Source: Monosiga brevicollis MX1
Taxonomy: Eukaryota > Opisthokonta > Choanoflagellata > Craspedida > Salpingoecidae
Length of the DNA stretch: 64,000 nucleotides
Direction: 5' to 3'
NCBI RefSeq assembly: GCF_000002865.3
Contig: NW_001865039.1
Span: 2,672,537 to 2,736,536 of the forward strand
The notes under the pieces were generated by a model. That model was given only the letters and a program-made list of their open reading frames with translations, searched no databases and was not told the DNA's origin. Made by a program: the position numbers and the translations under genes. How positions within the stretch are numbered: position 1 is the stretch's first letter; each line of letters begins with the position of its first letter. Below are positions 34,201 to 46,981 of this stretch, piece by piece.

Positions 34201-37200
34201 CCCTCGGCAACCTTTTGGACACGGGCGCTGCTTTAACTTTGGAACCGGACGCCCTGGCTGTGCTGCGAGAAGTTGTCAAAACCAAGGCCGTACCCATGAG
34301 TCCCCGCCTGGCTGCCATGCTGCGCCCCGACGTATTTGAAGGCCTCATGCTGACGCTAGTCACGCAACACATTGGGGCCTTTGAAGAAGTTGAAGCCTTT
34401 GCCCAGAAGGAACGGGATACACTCAACCCCTGGCTTACCAAACTCGTACGCGAGACACTGCGCAAGACCGATGCCTTGTTCCGCAAGCTGGTAGGACTGG
34501 CTAACCTCGAGCGCCAATGGACGCAAGCGCTCGAGGAGTTTGTGGACGACCCCAGTTTGGGCGTCGCTGATCAAGGCGTCTTTTTCTCGACGTGGCATGC
34601 CGACGAGACACGCTTACCCAGCCTTCGATCCCTGTGCATGCTCTTCATTCCGGCTGAGCCCCAGAGCGATGCGGCTGACATGGTTCGTGCTCTGACGCAA
34701 GAATTCGAGCGCCTCGTTGATTACCATCGTAGCTCGGGTGCTGTTGTTTCCTTTGAACAGGAACCCATACGTCAGATAGGCAACGCACTCTTGTCCCGCG
34801 CCAAGCTACTCATCAAATTGCAATTGCTGGAGCCCCCCGAGGGCGAAAACTGGGAGCGAGGCTCCCCCGTGGGCCGCACTAGCTCTGGCGTGGGCGCCGG
34901 CACCGATCGCTCTCTTTCCCGCACCCTCTCGCATGAAGGAAGGCCGGGCGTGTCACGCCAAGGCTCGGCACCCCCTCTGCTGCAACGCTTAACCAGCCGG
35001 CCATCAGACGCATCCTCGCTGGCAACTGTCTCGGATACAAACCAAACTTCCCCGCCAAGTGGTACTGAGACGGACTTGGTTGACAGTGTCATTGCTGGTT
35101 TCTTCCACTTTGTCAGTGATGGCGCCTTTTGTCAACATCCCATCAGCGGCCCAGACGTATGCCTTATCATGGCATCGCAGGGTGAGCGAGCTTTGGCCCA
35201 TGTCGTTAAGCTTGAGCGGCTGTGTGCCCTTGTCAAGATTGTACAGCAGCCTGCAACCCCGGCCGTGGCCATTCGATACGTTATTGAGGCCGTCAAGGAC
35301 TTCTTGCTGCAACATCATGAAGCGCTGCGGCTAGCCCTCAGCGGGAAACTGGACCGCATTTGTGCCGAACTGAGCACCTTGCTTTCTGCTTTGGTAGCCC
35401 TGGCCAAGCACGACCCTGACTACCACGTCGGGGTTCTTGCGTGCTTGTTCTTGCCCGTTCGACCCCGCGATGCACTCTTGCTGCGCAGCAGTGGTCTCAC
35501 GGCGCTGCTCGAGGTCATGTGTGAGGAACCTTTGTATTTCCGGGAAACAGATGTTGCTGACAACCTCTTGTCTGCCCTTCAAGCACTGGCTGATCAGTGC
35601 CTCGACTGGGAGACCAGTGTTTCTGGCAACCCTGGTGACGGGCGGCAACAGGCACCATTTGTGAACGAGTTGTCCAGTGTGCTTGGAGGACAGCTGGCCG
35701 CCTGCGTGGTGCAGCTCGAGGCGACGGCAGATGCGGATGCCAATGTTGACACGGCGCGCCTGCTGTCATTGACCTTGGACATCCTCCACCTGCTTGACTA
35801 CATTGCGGGCAGTCGATTCGGCCAAGGCATTCTCGCGCGTGGCCCGATCATGCTCGGCCTTTTGCGCCTGCTCACCTTGCCCATGGTGGTGCCACGCATC
35901 ATTCAAGTGCTGTTGCGCCTTTTGGCTGTGGCTCTGCCGGCCTGTCAACTGGGATCGGCCGAAAGCGAGGCACTGGCGGTCATGCTGCGCGACATTTCGC
36001 ACGGCTCAGTGGCTGCAAATGCCACGGAAGCCATTTGCAAAGTCATCCTGCACCGCATCGGGAACCTCATGCGCAACGTCGTCCATGCACCTTTGGGTGA
36101 AAATCCTGTGCCTGTCTCCGATACAGCGACCACGCCAAGTACACCCCAGCCAGTGAGCTCGCGTGATGAGGGTAGCGCACGCGTGACAGCCCCCGTGGCT
36201 GCTGATCCCCACGCCTCTGCCCCCATGGAGCAAACCCCGCCGGCTCGGCCACGATATCTGCCGTTTGCTGACGGCAGTGCCTCGAGCGCGGGCGAACCAG
36301 GTCAGCGCATTCACGAGCATGGTCTTCGGCTCACGCACAACCCGTACTCGAACGAATCTGCATCGTGGCAGTGCGACCTGTGCGCTTCGGTCGGCTCCAA
36401 CGAGGTTTATCATTGCCCCAGTTGCCACTTTGACGTGTGCCCCGATTGCGTGCTTTCCCTTCTCGACCGCCCAGGCATGCCCGAGTCGGCGCCCGCTTCC
36501 CCCTCGGGAGCAAGCGCAGGAACAGCTGGTCTGATGAAGGCCAAGCCTCCTGGCCAGTTTGTAGTGCGCCTGCATCGACGCCCAGACCAAAGCCCCCGTG
36601 ACATTATCCATCCCTTACTGCGCTCTGGCAGCCGACTTTCCGGTCGCGATGGCGAGCCCATTGAAAATATTATGCGAATCGACCGCGAGTTGGCTAGCAA
36701 CGCCTCCATCGTCATCCAACAGGGCCTGTACGACGACTGCGTTCGCCGAGCCGTCGAACTAGCCGGCATGGGCATGGTAGCCTCCGTCGAGCGCCAAGAC
36801 ATGGCCGCGGGACACGCAAGTGCCGTGGCCAATGCCAGCCGGCGGCCGCAACACCGTCAAGGGCCAAGCTCGGACATGCGCCAAAGTCAAATGCGCAATG
36901 AAAAACTGAAACAATCACGCACGGGCCGCCGCTCTTTCCTCTCTGCCGCCGCCGCTGGTGAATGCATTCACCAAGTCATCCTTCTGGTACATAGCATCGT
37001 CAGCCAGGAGAACGGCCCCGCTTCGCGCTGGACCCGTGCTCTAGAGGGTGTGCTCGAGGCAGTGGTCAAGCACATTCCTACGCTGGTACCTACGCTGGCT
37101 GGTGCCGAACGCCTACCCCGCGAAGACGACCTCGATCAAGCGGCTCTGGCGCTTGGTGCCCTGGCTATTCTTGGCGGTTTCCGAGAAGAGGTCCATGCTG

Positions 37201-40200
37201 GCGCGGACGTGTTGGTTAGCAAGCCGGGGTTGATGCCGATCATCGGCACGGTGGACGTGCTCGACCCCAACCGCAACGAGGCTGTTGTGTTTTTGAATGG
37301 TGTGGCGGAGAAGGTGCCGCTGAGCTGTTTGCAGTCCCAATTTGAGGACCCGCCGCACCATTTGCTGCGCTTGTTCCCTGCAACCTTCTTTGGCGCTCTG
37401 CAGGGTCTTTTGCAGCAAGGCTATGGCCAACCCCTGGGCGTGCAGTGCTCGTCGACCGAGACCTCCAAGGTGCTAGAGGGGCATCGATTGCTCGCCGAGA
37501 TGCGGACGCGTGCCTGCCTGGTCTTGTCTGCGCGGATGAAGGACCGAGGCATGGCTCAGGCTTTCATGGCGCAGGGTGGGCCGGCGCTAGATATAGTTGT
37601 CAAGCTCGCTCGTGAGGCCCAGCGAATGGCTGGCGAACCAGTCCATACGCTGCAGTCCACCGGAGCTCGCCTGCGTGCCGCATTTTTCGAAAAGTCCAAG
37701 CCAGCACCGCGCAACAAGAGTGCAGGTGGTGACGAACACACTGTCTCCAGCCTGCGCTGGGTGCCAACTCAGCAGTTTCCACCCATGCACGGCGTGGTAT
37801 TTTGCTCCAACAACCTGGGCATGCGGTCCTTGGGTCTTGCGCTGATGGATCGTCGCGAAGCCATGACGCACCGCACAGTGACTGCTCTTGCGTCGCACAA
37901 CATCCCCGCCAGTTGCGAATGGTTTTATTTTGAAGTGCGATTGGTGGCGTACATGGATGGCTTGGATTTTGCTCTCGGACTCACGCCGCGTATGAACGAG
38001 TCGAATGGAGGCTCCGACGACCTGCGGTGGCCGGCTGGGTCTGTCCTCCTCCACGAGAGTGGACAGGTCAAGTATCAGCGCTCTAGCGAATCGAGTGAGG
38101 ATCATTCAGAGCAGCTCAGACTGCGCGCGGGCGATGTGCTTGGCTGCTTTTGGCAAGCGGACTCGGGTACGCTACAGTTCACTCACAACGGCCGACTCTT
38201 GGAGGGCAAGCTACAAGGAATCCCGCGCAGTTCTTTTCCTGTGGTGCGCATGGGTCGCGGTCGCATGGAGGTTCTGGCCAATTTTGGCTCCAGCCCTTTT
38301 GTTTTTGACGCTGCGCGACACTACCGGACCCAATCCCACGCAACGTCAAGTCAGGATGACGCTGAAGATCCCAGCAACCTGTTTTCGTTTTCCATGTTTG
38401 CAGAGACTGAGGAAGACGTGCAGGTGCCCGCGAGCAAGCACCGCGTGCCTGAAGTTGAAGCCGTAATCGACGCGGATGATTGGAAAGGATCGGGAGATCA
38501 GCCCTATGCTCTTGTGCAGGCAAACAGCTCCATGACTGGCCAAACAGCGGTATGTTCGTGCCCGGTGCATCCCTAGTCAAAGAGCATGCAGTGCCACATG
38601 TTGACTTGTGGCTGTATCGTGGGCTGTTCTTCATTCTTTTAAGTTTTTGTGTTGTTTCTTGCTTTTGCCGCCTGCTTCTGTCTTCTTCTTCTCTCTTCTT
38701 CTTGTTCTTCTTCTTCTTCTTCTTCTTCTTCTTCTTTCGGTTTGTTTTGTTTTGTCCCTTTGAAAGGAAGGGTTGGGGCATTCAAACTCATCTACATTCC
38801 ATGTCTTCGTGCTCTTGAATATGTACTGCAGTTGGGTGTTGGCGAGGAAGAGGTTGAAGAAGAGGACATGACGGCCAAGCTCATCAAGGCGTGGGAAACG
38901 CAAGTGTTTCCACAAATTAGCTCGCGGTTTCGAAATAGCCAGGAGCGCACAAGTGGACTGCAACAGATTCGTGGCGCCTTGGAAATGGGCATGGAAGACA
39001 TTGCGCGTATGACCATTGAGACCTTGTATGAAGAAAACGGTGGTGTACCAGACAGCATCCACTTTCCCTCATCCGAGGAGTTGCGTGAGCAAGGATCACG
39101 TCTGGCGGCAGGCAAGATCAAACCAGGAATGCGTGTCCGCATTCTAGAAGTCAATGATAGACACGATGCCGAGGGCACGCTTGCGGAGGTGGCAGCCACG
39201 GAATGGCAGATTGGAACCGTCGTAACAGTGGACGAGAGCGCCAATCTGGCCCTTGTTGACGTGTACCTAGCCATGGATGCGCAGCTCATTCAATGGTGGT
39301 ACCCGTTCAACATGTTGGAAGAAATGGATCATCGGGCTGCGCCGACCGCTGATGCCCACGCACAGGGGGAGCTGCTGGTCATTGAGTCTAAGTTGACCCG
39401 ACTCACCTGTCGCGAGGCCGTGTTGCATCTTCATAACCATGACGAGGCTCGGAATACGACCCTTGTATCCCATCTGGATCTTCTGCGCCTCTTGTTGCTG
39501 TCGCACATCCGACCATCCCTGCCTGGAGCTTGCATTCTACAACACCATGTGGCCGAGGCCATGTTTGACCCCGATGCTCGCGAGGCCCTGCAGGACCAGG
39601 TACACGCGCTGCTGCAGCGCTGCAGCTCTAATGCGGCGCTCAACCAGCTTGTGACCGATGCCTGTGGGCCCTTGCTCCAACCTGCCGGTCTTTACAAACG
39701 CTGCAACATGCCGGTAGAGGTTGGTCGCCGTCAGTACGATGTGGCCTTTGATCGAGGGGCTGCCGTTGTCGTGCAGGCGCGTGCCTGGAAGGGAGGCGCC
39801 GTGCGTGCTATGGGACCGTCTGCGCAGGATGGCCCCTGGGCCCGCTTCTACGTGGGTTCCATGGGCACGGGCCCGCGCTACGCCGTCTACCCCACTCAAG
39901 CGGCCAGTATGCGATCCCCCGTGCCTGCTTTGTTGTTTTCCTCCAAGACTCTACACGTGCGTACAACCGCACAAGACGAGCACCCCAACGCGCTCTTGGA
40001 AGCCTCGGTCGTGCCTGAGGACTGGCCTGTGGCACTGATGCTGATTCAGCATCATCTTGCTCGAGCCTCGGCCGCTATGAGTGGCCTGCATTTGGCCTCA
40101 GGCCTACGCTTGCGTTTGCTGGAGGCGTGCGCCAAGCTTGGTAGCCAGCCTGATATGACCCCAACTTTGCGTGAAACATTGCTACACACTGCTGCCCAGT

Positions 40201-43200
40201 TGTTGCGGGCGAGTCACTCGACGCTCAAGGAGAGTGGAGGGCCGAGTGCAGATCTTCGAGCTGCTTTTGACCGCATCTGGCGTGCCTGCAGCGCCCTGCA
40301 CGCTGAGCCACAACCGACTCTACAGGCCTGCCAATTCTCAACGCTCTTCATGGCATTGCTTGAGGCTGCTGCCGCATTCCAGGAAGTTTGCGGCTACCAG
40401 ACCTTTGCCACGGGCACTGGAGGCGATTCAGATGCCGAACACTCCTCACTGACCAGTGCAGCCTCCACGACGGACCCTTCCCCTGCTCCATTCGAACCTA
40501 GCCTGGCTTTTGGCGGTGACGGTCTTGATCTCGAGCTGCCTTCTGACGCCGCCGCTAGCGTGCTGGCGGCCTTGCGCGCGCCAAGCGAGGACCCGGCTCA
40601 AGGCGACTCCGAACATGACAACGATGACAGCGCAGACAGGGTGGCCGCCCAAGCCGATGCGATGGGTGCACCTATGGTGCCACGCCTGGCGCGTATTGAC
40701 TTTAGCATGCCCCGACGTCGTGGGCGCCGACAGCTGGCTGCACGGGGTCGACGCGTTGCCGCACCAGTGCGGTTTGGAGGTAGCGACGTAGCCGTGACAC
40801 CTCGCAACGAGAAAGAAGCGCCAGCCTGGTTTCGCTCGGTGGTAGACACGGGTTTGCTCTGCGAGCACCTTGCCCTGTCTCAAGCCACCGATGCTACTGA
40901 TGCCGCTGACGCGGCGTTTCGGGCAGCTCTGCGCTGTGCTCATAAGCAAACTCAGCGATGTGATCCTCTGCGCCGCATGCTGGTTTTGGCAGATGTGCGC
41001 CTCAATTTGACTCGGTTGGAATGTCAGCGTCATTTGGCAGCAGCACTGGGCACTTCGCACGGATATCGCGTGATACACTCGAACACAGACGCTGCAGACG
41101 ACGCAACGGCGACCGTGACAGATGGTGTGCTTCTGCTCGAGCTAGAGGATGAATCGCACGCTTTGGTCTGGATTCGTCAGCTCAAGGAGGATGTACGTCT
41201 TGGCACGAATGGCCGGTGCGCCATTGGTCTGGTCTGCGCAAATGGCGATCCGGCTGAAGGCGAAGGAGACGAGGACGAGGCCGACCATGAGCAGGACCCC
41301 AACGTTGCAGCACCGTCACAGCGCATCGCAATCGGGCAGGGCCCGGCCACTGCATCAATTGAGTGGTACGTGGCCCCACGCGAAAGTACCAATGCCTCCA
41401 TTCAGTCACACGTATGTGGGCACGTTGCCAGCAAGTTTGCGGACGATAGTGGTCTGCGCAGTGAGCTTCAAACGTGCCTCAAGGAGATCCTGGCCCCAGG
41501 AGTCACCTCTGTTGCCGCAGATGCTGGGAGCAAGGAAGACGCTCCTGTTGTTGCCATCAAGGTCGACGAGGTCTTGCGTGCCGTACCGTGGCCGCTAGTT
41601 GATTCTCTTGTGCAGCCAGCACATCGGTTGCGGCACCTTTTGAACCACATTGAGCCCAACTCGGAGCACGTTGCGACCGCACTGAATATGCACGCTGAGA
41701 ATGGTGTTCTCACGCTGGATGGCCTCTTCAACTATGTGTTTTTGGAGCTTCAGGACGGCCCGATGCGCGTAGCCCGCGCCGTGATTCGCTGCGGATTTGA
41801 CCTTGACTTCCGCCCCCTGTACGAGGTGCAATGGTTTCGCGCACTCGAGTCCACGCTGCAAACACCCTGGACTCCGCGCGCGGACGAGCAAGTGATTCGT
41901 TTGGGTGACTCGCTGGCCGCACGCCTTCATGTGTCCGCGCGTGATCTCGCGTTGCAGGATATCAAACTGACTGCAGTAGCGCGTACCGACCGCGCCTACG
42001 CAGATCTCTCGTGCTTCACGGATGCTCAGATTCGACTGCGTTTTGCGCTGCTGCGCATTCTCAACACCCGTTTGGCCAAATCCTTACCCTTGATTGACCT
42101 GCGTCAGCCGTGTCTCCCAGGTAGTTTGTGTGCGCGCGTGAGCGGAGCTCGGCATGCACTGTTCTACGCGACTCAGCAACAATTTGCTCAGGCCTTGGTC
42201 AACGATACCTCGGAGCGCGTAGACCCCAAGGGGCCGGAACTCGTCTTGGATGCGCTAGAGGGTGTCAACTTTGCAGCAGGTACAGGCGGGCCGACAGATG
42301 AGGATGCAACCCCCAGTGCTGCGCGCGGGACAACACTGCAGCAAGTCGACGCGAACGATGGCGTCAGCGAAGCTGCTGCAGGAGATGAGGTTGCCGGTCC
42401 CATGATTCCGAACGAAGAAGGCAACGAGGCTTTGGCTGATCCTGCAGCAGCGCCAACTTTTCACGGACCCGGTGGACGACAAACGCACCATGGAGCATCA
42501 ACTCAGGGCGGTGGCGTGACGGACTCCATCGTGGGTCGGGCCAAATACGCTGAGACGCAGTTCTGGCAAGCTGCCGGGCAGGTTGCTGCCATGGAACCGG
42601 GCTTGATGCGGGTCAAGAAAGCAGCTGGTGGTGATCCCATCTACCCGCTGCTGATCAAGTTCACAGGCGAGCGGGTGGCCGGCAACAGCGGCAGTTTTCG
42701 CGAGTTTATGCAACGTATGGCCAATGACTTGCATGGCGCGCAGTTGAGCTTGCTCATCAAGGCTCCAGCAGGTGCCTACGGACGCAACAAAGGCAAATGG
42801 ATCATCAACCCCGCCCGCTTTGACTTTGCAGTCTACAAGCAATATGAGTTTCTTGGCACGCTGTTTGCATTGGCCATTCGATCTGACGTTCCATTACCGT
42901 TGGACATCTTGCCCAGCTTCTGGAAGTGCTTGGCTGGTTGTCCTCTCAGCAGCTCCGACCTCGCTGACTGTGACTTTTTGTTAGACACACGCTTGCAGGA
43001 ATTGAAGCGCTTGGGTGACGAGGATGAGTTTGACGAGTATGTTTTGCAACACGGCTTGACGTACAGCATGCACACCCTACTGGGCGAAGAGCGTGCCGTA
43101 CCACGACCGGCGGGTGCCTCAGACGGACCCCATGCACTGCTGCGCTTTGCCGACCGCCACGCCTACATCAAAGCAGCGACTCATCAACGGTTGCTTGAGC

Positions 43201-43992
43201 TGAGCAATCCGCCTGCCTTTGAGGCTATGCGCAAGGGCTTTCGCTCAATTTTGCCACTCGAGCTCCTCGCTGTCGCCTCCGCACCGGCAAGTCGATCGTT
43301 TTTGTGTGGTTGTCGTTGTCATTGTCGCTGTCGCTGTCGTTGTCGTTGTCGCTGTTGCTGCTGTTGGTGGTGTATCGTCTCTTTTCCAACTTTTTACTTT
43401 TTGCTCCCCGCCCACTTGTTCCTGCTCACTTGATCCTCGCCATGGCCATAGGGTTTGGAACGCATGGTGTGTGGTTACCCACACATTGACCTTGCATATC
43501 TGCGACAGCATACTACCTATGCATCCGGTTTGACGCCCAATGATGCCCATGTCGAGGCGTTTTGGGCGGTGCTTGCTGAATTTTCGCAGGAGGAATTGCG
43601 CAAATTTGTCAAATTTGCTGCAAACCAAGAGCGATTGCCAGCCGACAGTGGAACGGATGTGCACCAACCACCGCTGCCCATGAAAATCGCTCAGCCTGAC
43701 CCCGATGAGAGCCAGGCCAATGCTGATCAGCGCTGGATTCGTGCTGAGACGTGCATGTTCATGCTCAAATTACCCCGCTACTCTTCTAAGGTTCGACTTG
43801 GCCCACTTGCACCCTCTCACCGCGCAGGCTTGTCCATTTCAATGGGTTTTGTCTGGGATTGGCTCCCATGTTGTTCCTGTTGTTCTCAAGCTCACTGTGC
43901 CATGGTACATGGTCATGGTCTTTATTTAGGATATTTTGCGCACGCGACTGCTTCAAGCCATGGCAACGCGCGATGACCCATTAGTCGGTTGA
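29091..43992 (+). CDS. HECTD4: Giant HECTD4-like HECT E3 ubiquitin ligase
   Basis: Twelve exons close in frame: 29091-29279, 29430-29526, 29617-29700, 29787-29959, 30097-30233, 30350-30612, 30731-30790, 30921-31094, 31258-38549 (7,292 bp), 38832-43286 (4,455 bp), 43452-43790 and 43930-43992, giving about 4,441 residues. Visible parts: a ZZ/DC1-like zinc finger near residues 305-350 (GWHCDGG...RYRC..CDYDLCAQC); a PDZ-like stretch (TGDVVLSAQGTPVNSLEDF, about 31690-31770); a CUB/PHR-like block (YDYDKVSIYAG...EFGGNTHGFG, about 33720-33800); a second finger (WQCDLC...YHCPSCHFDVCPDC, about 36360-36450); SPRY (about 37795-38330); a MIB/HERC2-like segment (about 39120-39330); and a HECT domain from about 42640. 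The catalytic Cys is in ETCMFMLKLPRYSS (codon 43752-43754, about residue 4409), just before the C-terminus, as HECT chemistry requires. The intron at 43287 uses a GC donor. The substrate is unknown. Confidence 0.9.
31191..31221 (+). repeat. Poly(T) tract at a 3' splice site
   Basis: About 31 T precede the acceptor of the 7.3-kb HECT exon, so the polypyrimidine tract is unusually long; length may vary between alleles or reads. Confidence 0.95.
38706..38736 (+). repeat. (CTT)n in a HECT gene intron
   Basis: Trinucleotide run within intron 38550-38831. The frame stays open through it by chance, but the protein-consistent acceptor is the CAG before 38832. Confidence 0.9.
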
Positions 43993-44273
43993 TGGCCTCC
44001 ATACGGTCTCCATACGGCTTCCATACGGCCTCCACACAATCTGGTCAAAGTGAAGGTCGCACGCACAAGGCCCTCGTGGGCATCGACATTTTTGTACTGT
44101 ATCTCTTGTGTGCGGGTGTAGGTGTGTCTGTGTCTGTGGGTGTGGGTGGAGGTGTGATGTTCGCCTCGGTCGTTTGTCAGTAATTTTGGTAATTTTGGTG
44201 GTGTTATGAAAGATCTCTCGTCCAATTGAACCATAGTCACCCAGGGCACCTTTCTGACACTTTTGAGCTCACC

Positions 44274-45870
44274 TTAGGCTGTTGTCGTTTCGTCGACATC
44301 AGCTGGAGCCGGCTCGTCACCAGGAAATTCAACATCCGTTTCCGACAAAGAGATGAGCCGGTTGCTGTTGTCCATCAACTCGGCAATGGTGATGCGCCCA
44401 CGTCGCTCAATAAACTTGACAACTTCACTCAGTTCCTGAACACGAAGAAATTGTCCCATCAGTAGGCCGCGGCAGTAACGCGGCAACCGCTCTACAGGAC
44501 AGCAGCAGAACATTTCAACCCACAAACCTCCTCTGAGATGAAGATGTATTTGCCTCGGTCGTCGGTCAAGCCAGTCAAGCGACCCTCCGCCTCTAGTTGC
44601 TGTATCCGTTCGATCGTGTCCTGCGTCTTGAGACCAAAGTGTGCGGCGAGGTCCTCAAGTTGTACCACCTTCTTTTCTTTGATAAAGGAGACAAACTCAT
44701 TGAGAAGGGATTGTGCCTAAAAAAAGAATTTTTTAAAAAAAAAGGTGGGATCGAAGCGCCATCGCCATCGCGTACACGTCATCGGGTAAGAGAGTGTGGA
44801 CAACCATCTATTGAGAACGGCATGCAATGCAATGCGCGCAGGGATGGGCAAGATGGGCGGGATGAAGGCACCTGGGCTTCGTGATCAACGTCCAACTCGC
44901 CACTCTCCTCAACCACAAACATGGATTTGAGACTATTGTATTCCTCAAGTTCTTTTTGACGCTGTGCCTCACGCTCGCGTTCCAACTCGGCCTCACGTTG
45001 GCTGAGCGTGCAGATCGTATTGTCAAGGTGTGATCCGGAACGAGCAGCGAGAAAGAAATGAGAAACACATTGCTATAGCTGCCCAAACCCTGTCGTCGTG
45101 AATACAGCAGCTGATGGCAACCCACCGTTCATCTTCAGCCTCTTCGGCTTCGCGTTCTTTGCGCTCCTCCTCCTCTTGATGCTGCAAGAGCTTCGCTTGC
45201 TCGCGCGCTTGTGCCATTTCCTGCATAGCAGTGCGCGCAAATGGCGGCAAATTGACGGATGATGCAGGGCCAAGATTTTATACGTGTGTTGGAGCGACAA
45301 TTGGGAACCGCACTTCATTGCGACGACGACGCTCCTCCTTTTCTTGCAGCTTGCGCGCCTTCTTGACACCCAGCTTCTTGCCATTCTCATCATACATGAA
45401 GTTTTTCACTGTGCGAGAAGGCAGGCATAATGTTGGTTTGGTTTTCTCGAACAAAGAGACACTGACAACCACAACGGGGCTATCAGGGCGACTCACATCC
45501 TTCGTTGCCTTCCTCGCCGTCTTCATCATCCGTGTGGCCCTGGTCTCCGGCCTGACGGGGGTTGACCTCATCTACGACCAAATTACCGTGCGGTGGCCGG
45601 CGCGGTGTGCGGCGGCGAAGACCACCAGGCCGGCGCCCACCAGCTGCTGCGCCATTCTCCTTGTCATCATCATCTAAAATGCCATGCCACGAGTGAAGAA
45701 ATTGGTCCATGCAACCGTGCCTGATCGCAGCGCATCGAGGGCGCGACGGAAACGCTCAAAAACACACCGGCAACTGGCACGACCTCCTTGGCCTGTGAGC
45801 GACGGACGAAAAGGAAGGCAGCAGCAACGATCGCAAGGCCCAAAAGGGCGTAGATCAAGGGCCCCCACAT
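44274..45870 (-). CDS. DDRGK1: DDRGK domain protein 1 (UFBP1), UFMylation adaptor
   Basis: Start ATG 45870 gives [21 protein letters not shown], an N-terminal membrane anchor, which fits the ER-anchored family. Seven or so short exons follow: an acidic/basic linker (about 45500-45670), a lysine-rich [20 protein letters not shown] exon (about 45300-45412), a coiled coil ([20 protein letters not shown], about 45125-45225), [21 protein letters not shown] then SMFVVEESG (about 44870-45000), and a winged-helix/PCI-like C-terminal domain with [20 protein letters not shown] and the signature DDRGKYIFI, ending [21 protein letters not shown]. The stop is 44274-44276. In animals DDRGK1 recruits the UFL1 ligase to the ER for UFM1 attachment to ribosome and ER-phagy targets (family knowledge). 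It is 281 bp tail-to-tail from the HECT gene. Confidence 0.95.
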
Positions 45871-46421
45871 GTCAGTGTCAAAAGGCACCGTCACGCTCAA
45901 ATCAATCACACATGCACCCGTCCCCTCTGCATCCGCCCTGCCGGCTTGCAACGCGTGCCCAGAGGTCGTCGCCTCAAATCCGCGCAGCAACCAGAAAGAG
46001 AGAGAGAGAGCGCTGAAGTTGAAAAAGTGATCGGCAAGAGATAGTGTGATAAATGCCACACTATCACAACGCGTGGCGCCTTTGGCGCTCTCTCTCTCTC
46101 TCTCAAACTCTCTCTCTCAAACTCTCTCTCAAACTCTCTTCTCTCAAACTCTCTCTCTCAATCTCTCTCTCAGACTCTCTCTCTCTCTCAATCTCTCTCT
46201 CTCATTTTTTGATGCCCATCGACCACGAGCCAGAGGTTGCCGCCAGGAGAGTTGCAGTAGAAGTGCCATTGGTCTTCAGCGACGCCTTGTGCGTGGGCGA
46301 GTGCAGCTGGCTGCGTGAACCACGATTAGCATTAATTGCTAGTGCTGAGCGCGACGTCGAGTCGACCCTCGCTCGCCTTGACACACACACACACACACAC
46401 ATACACAGAGCACGGCACAAA
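45871..46421. promoter_or_regulatory. Divergent promoter region DDRGK1 / mL43
   Basis: 551 bp. A 9-bp perfect inverted repeat (46040-46048 and 46057-46065), then a CT-rich block (46087-46205) with CTCTCAAACTCT units, pyrimidine on the mL43 strand, then a CA run (46381-46400). Confidence 0.5.
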
Positions 46422-46981
46422 ATGGCTTCAACGCGATTTGCGCGCTTCGTTCCCCAGCTGCGTTTGCTGCGCGCGAGCTATTGCAAAGGCGGTGACAGCT
46501 CCAAGGGCATGCGGTCAGATTTGTGCAGATGCTCAAGCGTTTTTCCCTCCGCTTGACTTTACGTGTGGGCTGTGCGCGAAATTAAGCTCGCTGTGGTTGG
46601 GTGCTCTCGCAGGGAATATATTCAAAGCGTGCTGCCCTCTGTGGCAGAGGAGGCACCTTGGACTGTGTTTCGCGTCGAGCACAACGGGGGCCGCCACCCC
46701 TACCTGGAGGGTCACTTTTGTATGTGGCAGCGAAGCCACCCCTTGCTGAACGCGGCGGTAGCCCGGCTTTGCTCCGTCTCACGTGCTGTCTGTCCGTAGT
46801 GAATGGTCGTACCCGCAAGTTCTGCGTCAAAAACATGTCGACAGTGGAGATCGATGGGCTGATGAGCCGACTTCAGGCTGAGGAAGGCTTCAAGGCCGTC
46901 AAGGACAGTCACTGGACCAAAACGCGCCGACCCAGCATCCAGGGCACCTGGAATGCGTTTTTGAACAGCAAGCAACAATGA
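46422..46981 (+). CDS. MRPL43: Mitochondrial large ribosomal subunit protein mL43
   Basis: Three exons: 46422-46513, 46613-46719 and 46800-46981 (126 residues), with closing phases 2 and 1. The N-terminus is short and basic without acidic residues (MASTRFARFVPQLRLLRAS), as expected for mitochondrial targeting or the family N-terminus. The fold is thioredoxin-like L51/S25/CI-B8: REYIQSVLPSVAEEAPW, GRHPYLEGHF, then VKNMSTVEIDGLMSRL. The closing motif RRPSIQGTWNAF matches the mL43 PSIQGxWxPF signature. It is shorter than human mL43, which has a C-terminal extension. A CA repeat (46381-46400) and a CT tract (46087-46205) lie in the 5' region. Confidence 0.9.

Noticed and set aside
36006-36611. 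201-residue minus-strand open frame inside the HECT gene
   Set aside because: It lies wholly antisense to the strongly supported 7.3-kb exon and has low-complexity composition with no domain; it is a shadow of GC-rich coding sequence.
38649-38831. Extension of the second long HECT exon upstream to 38649
   Set aside because: The open frame crosses a CTT repeat and no acceptor there matches the phase of donor 38549; the CAG before 38832 does.
40446-41078. 210-residue minus-strand open frame inside the HECT gene
   Set aside because: Antisense to the second long HECT exon, with no conserved motif.
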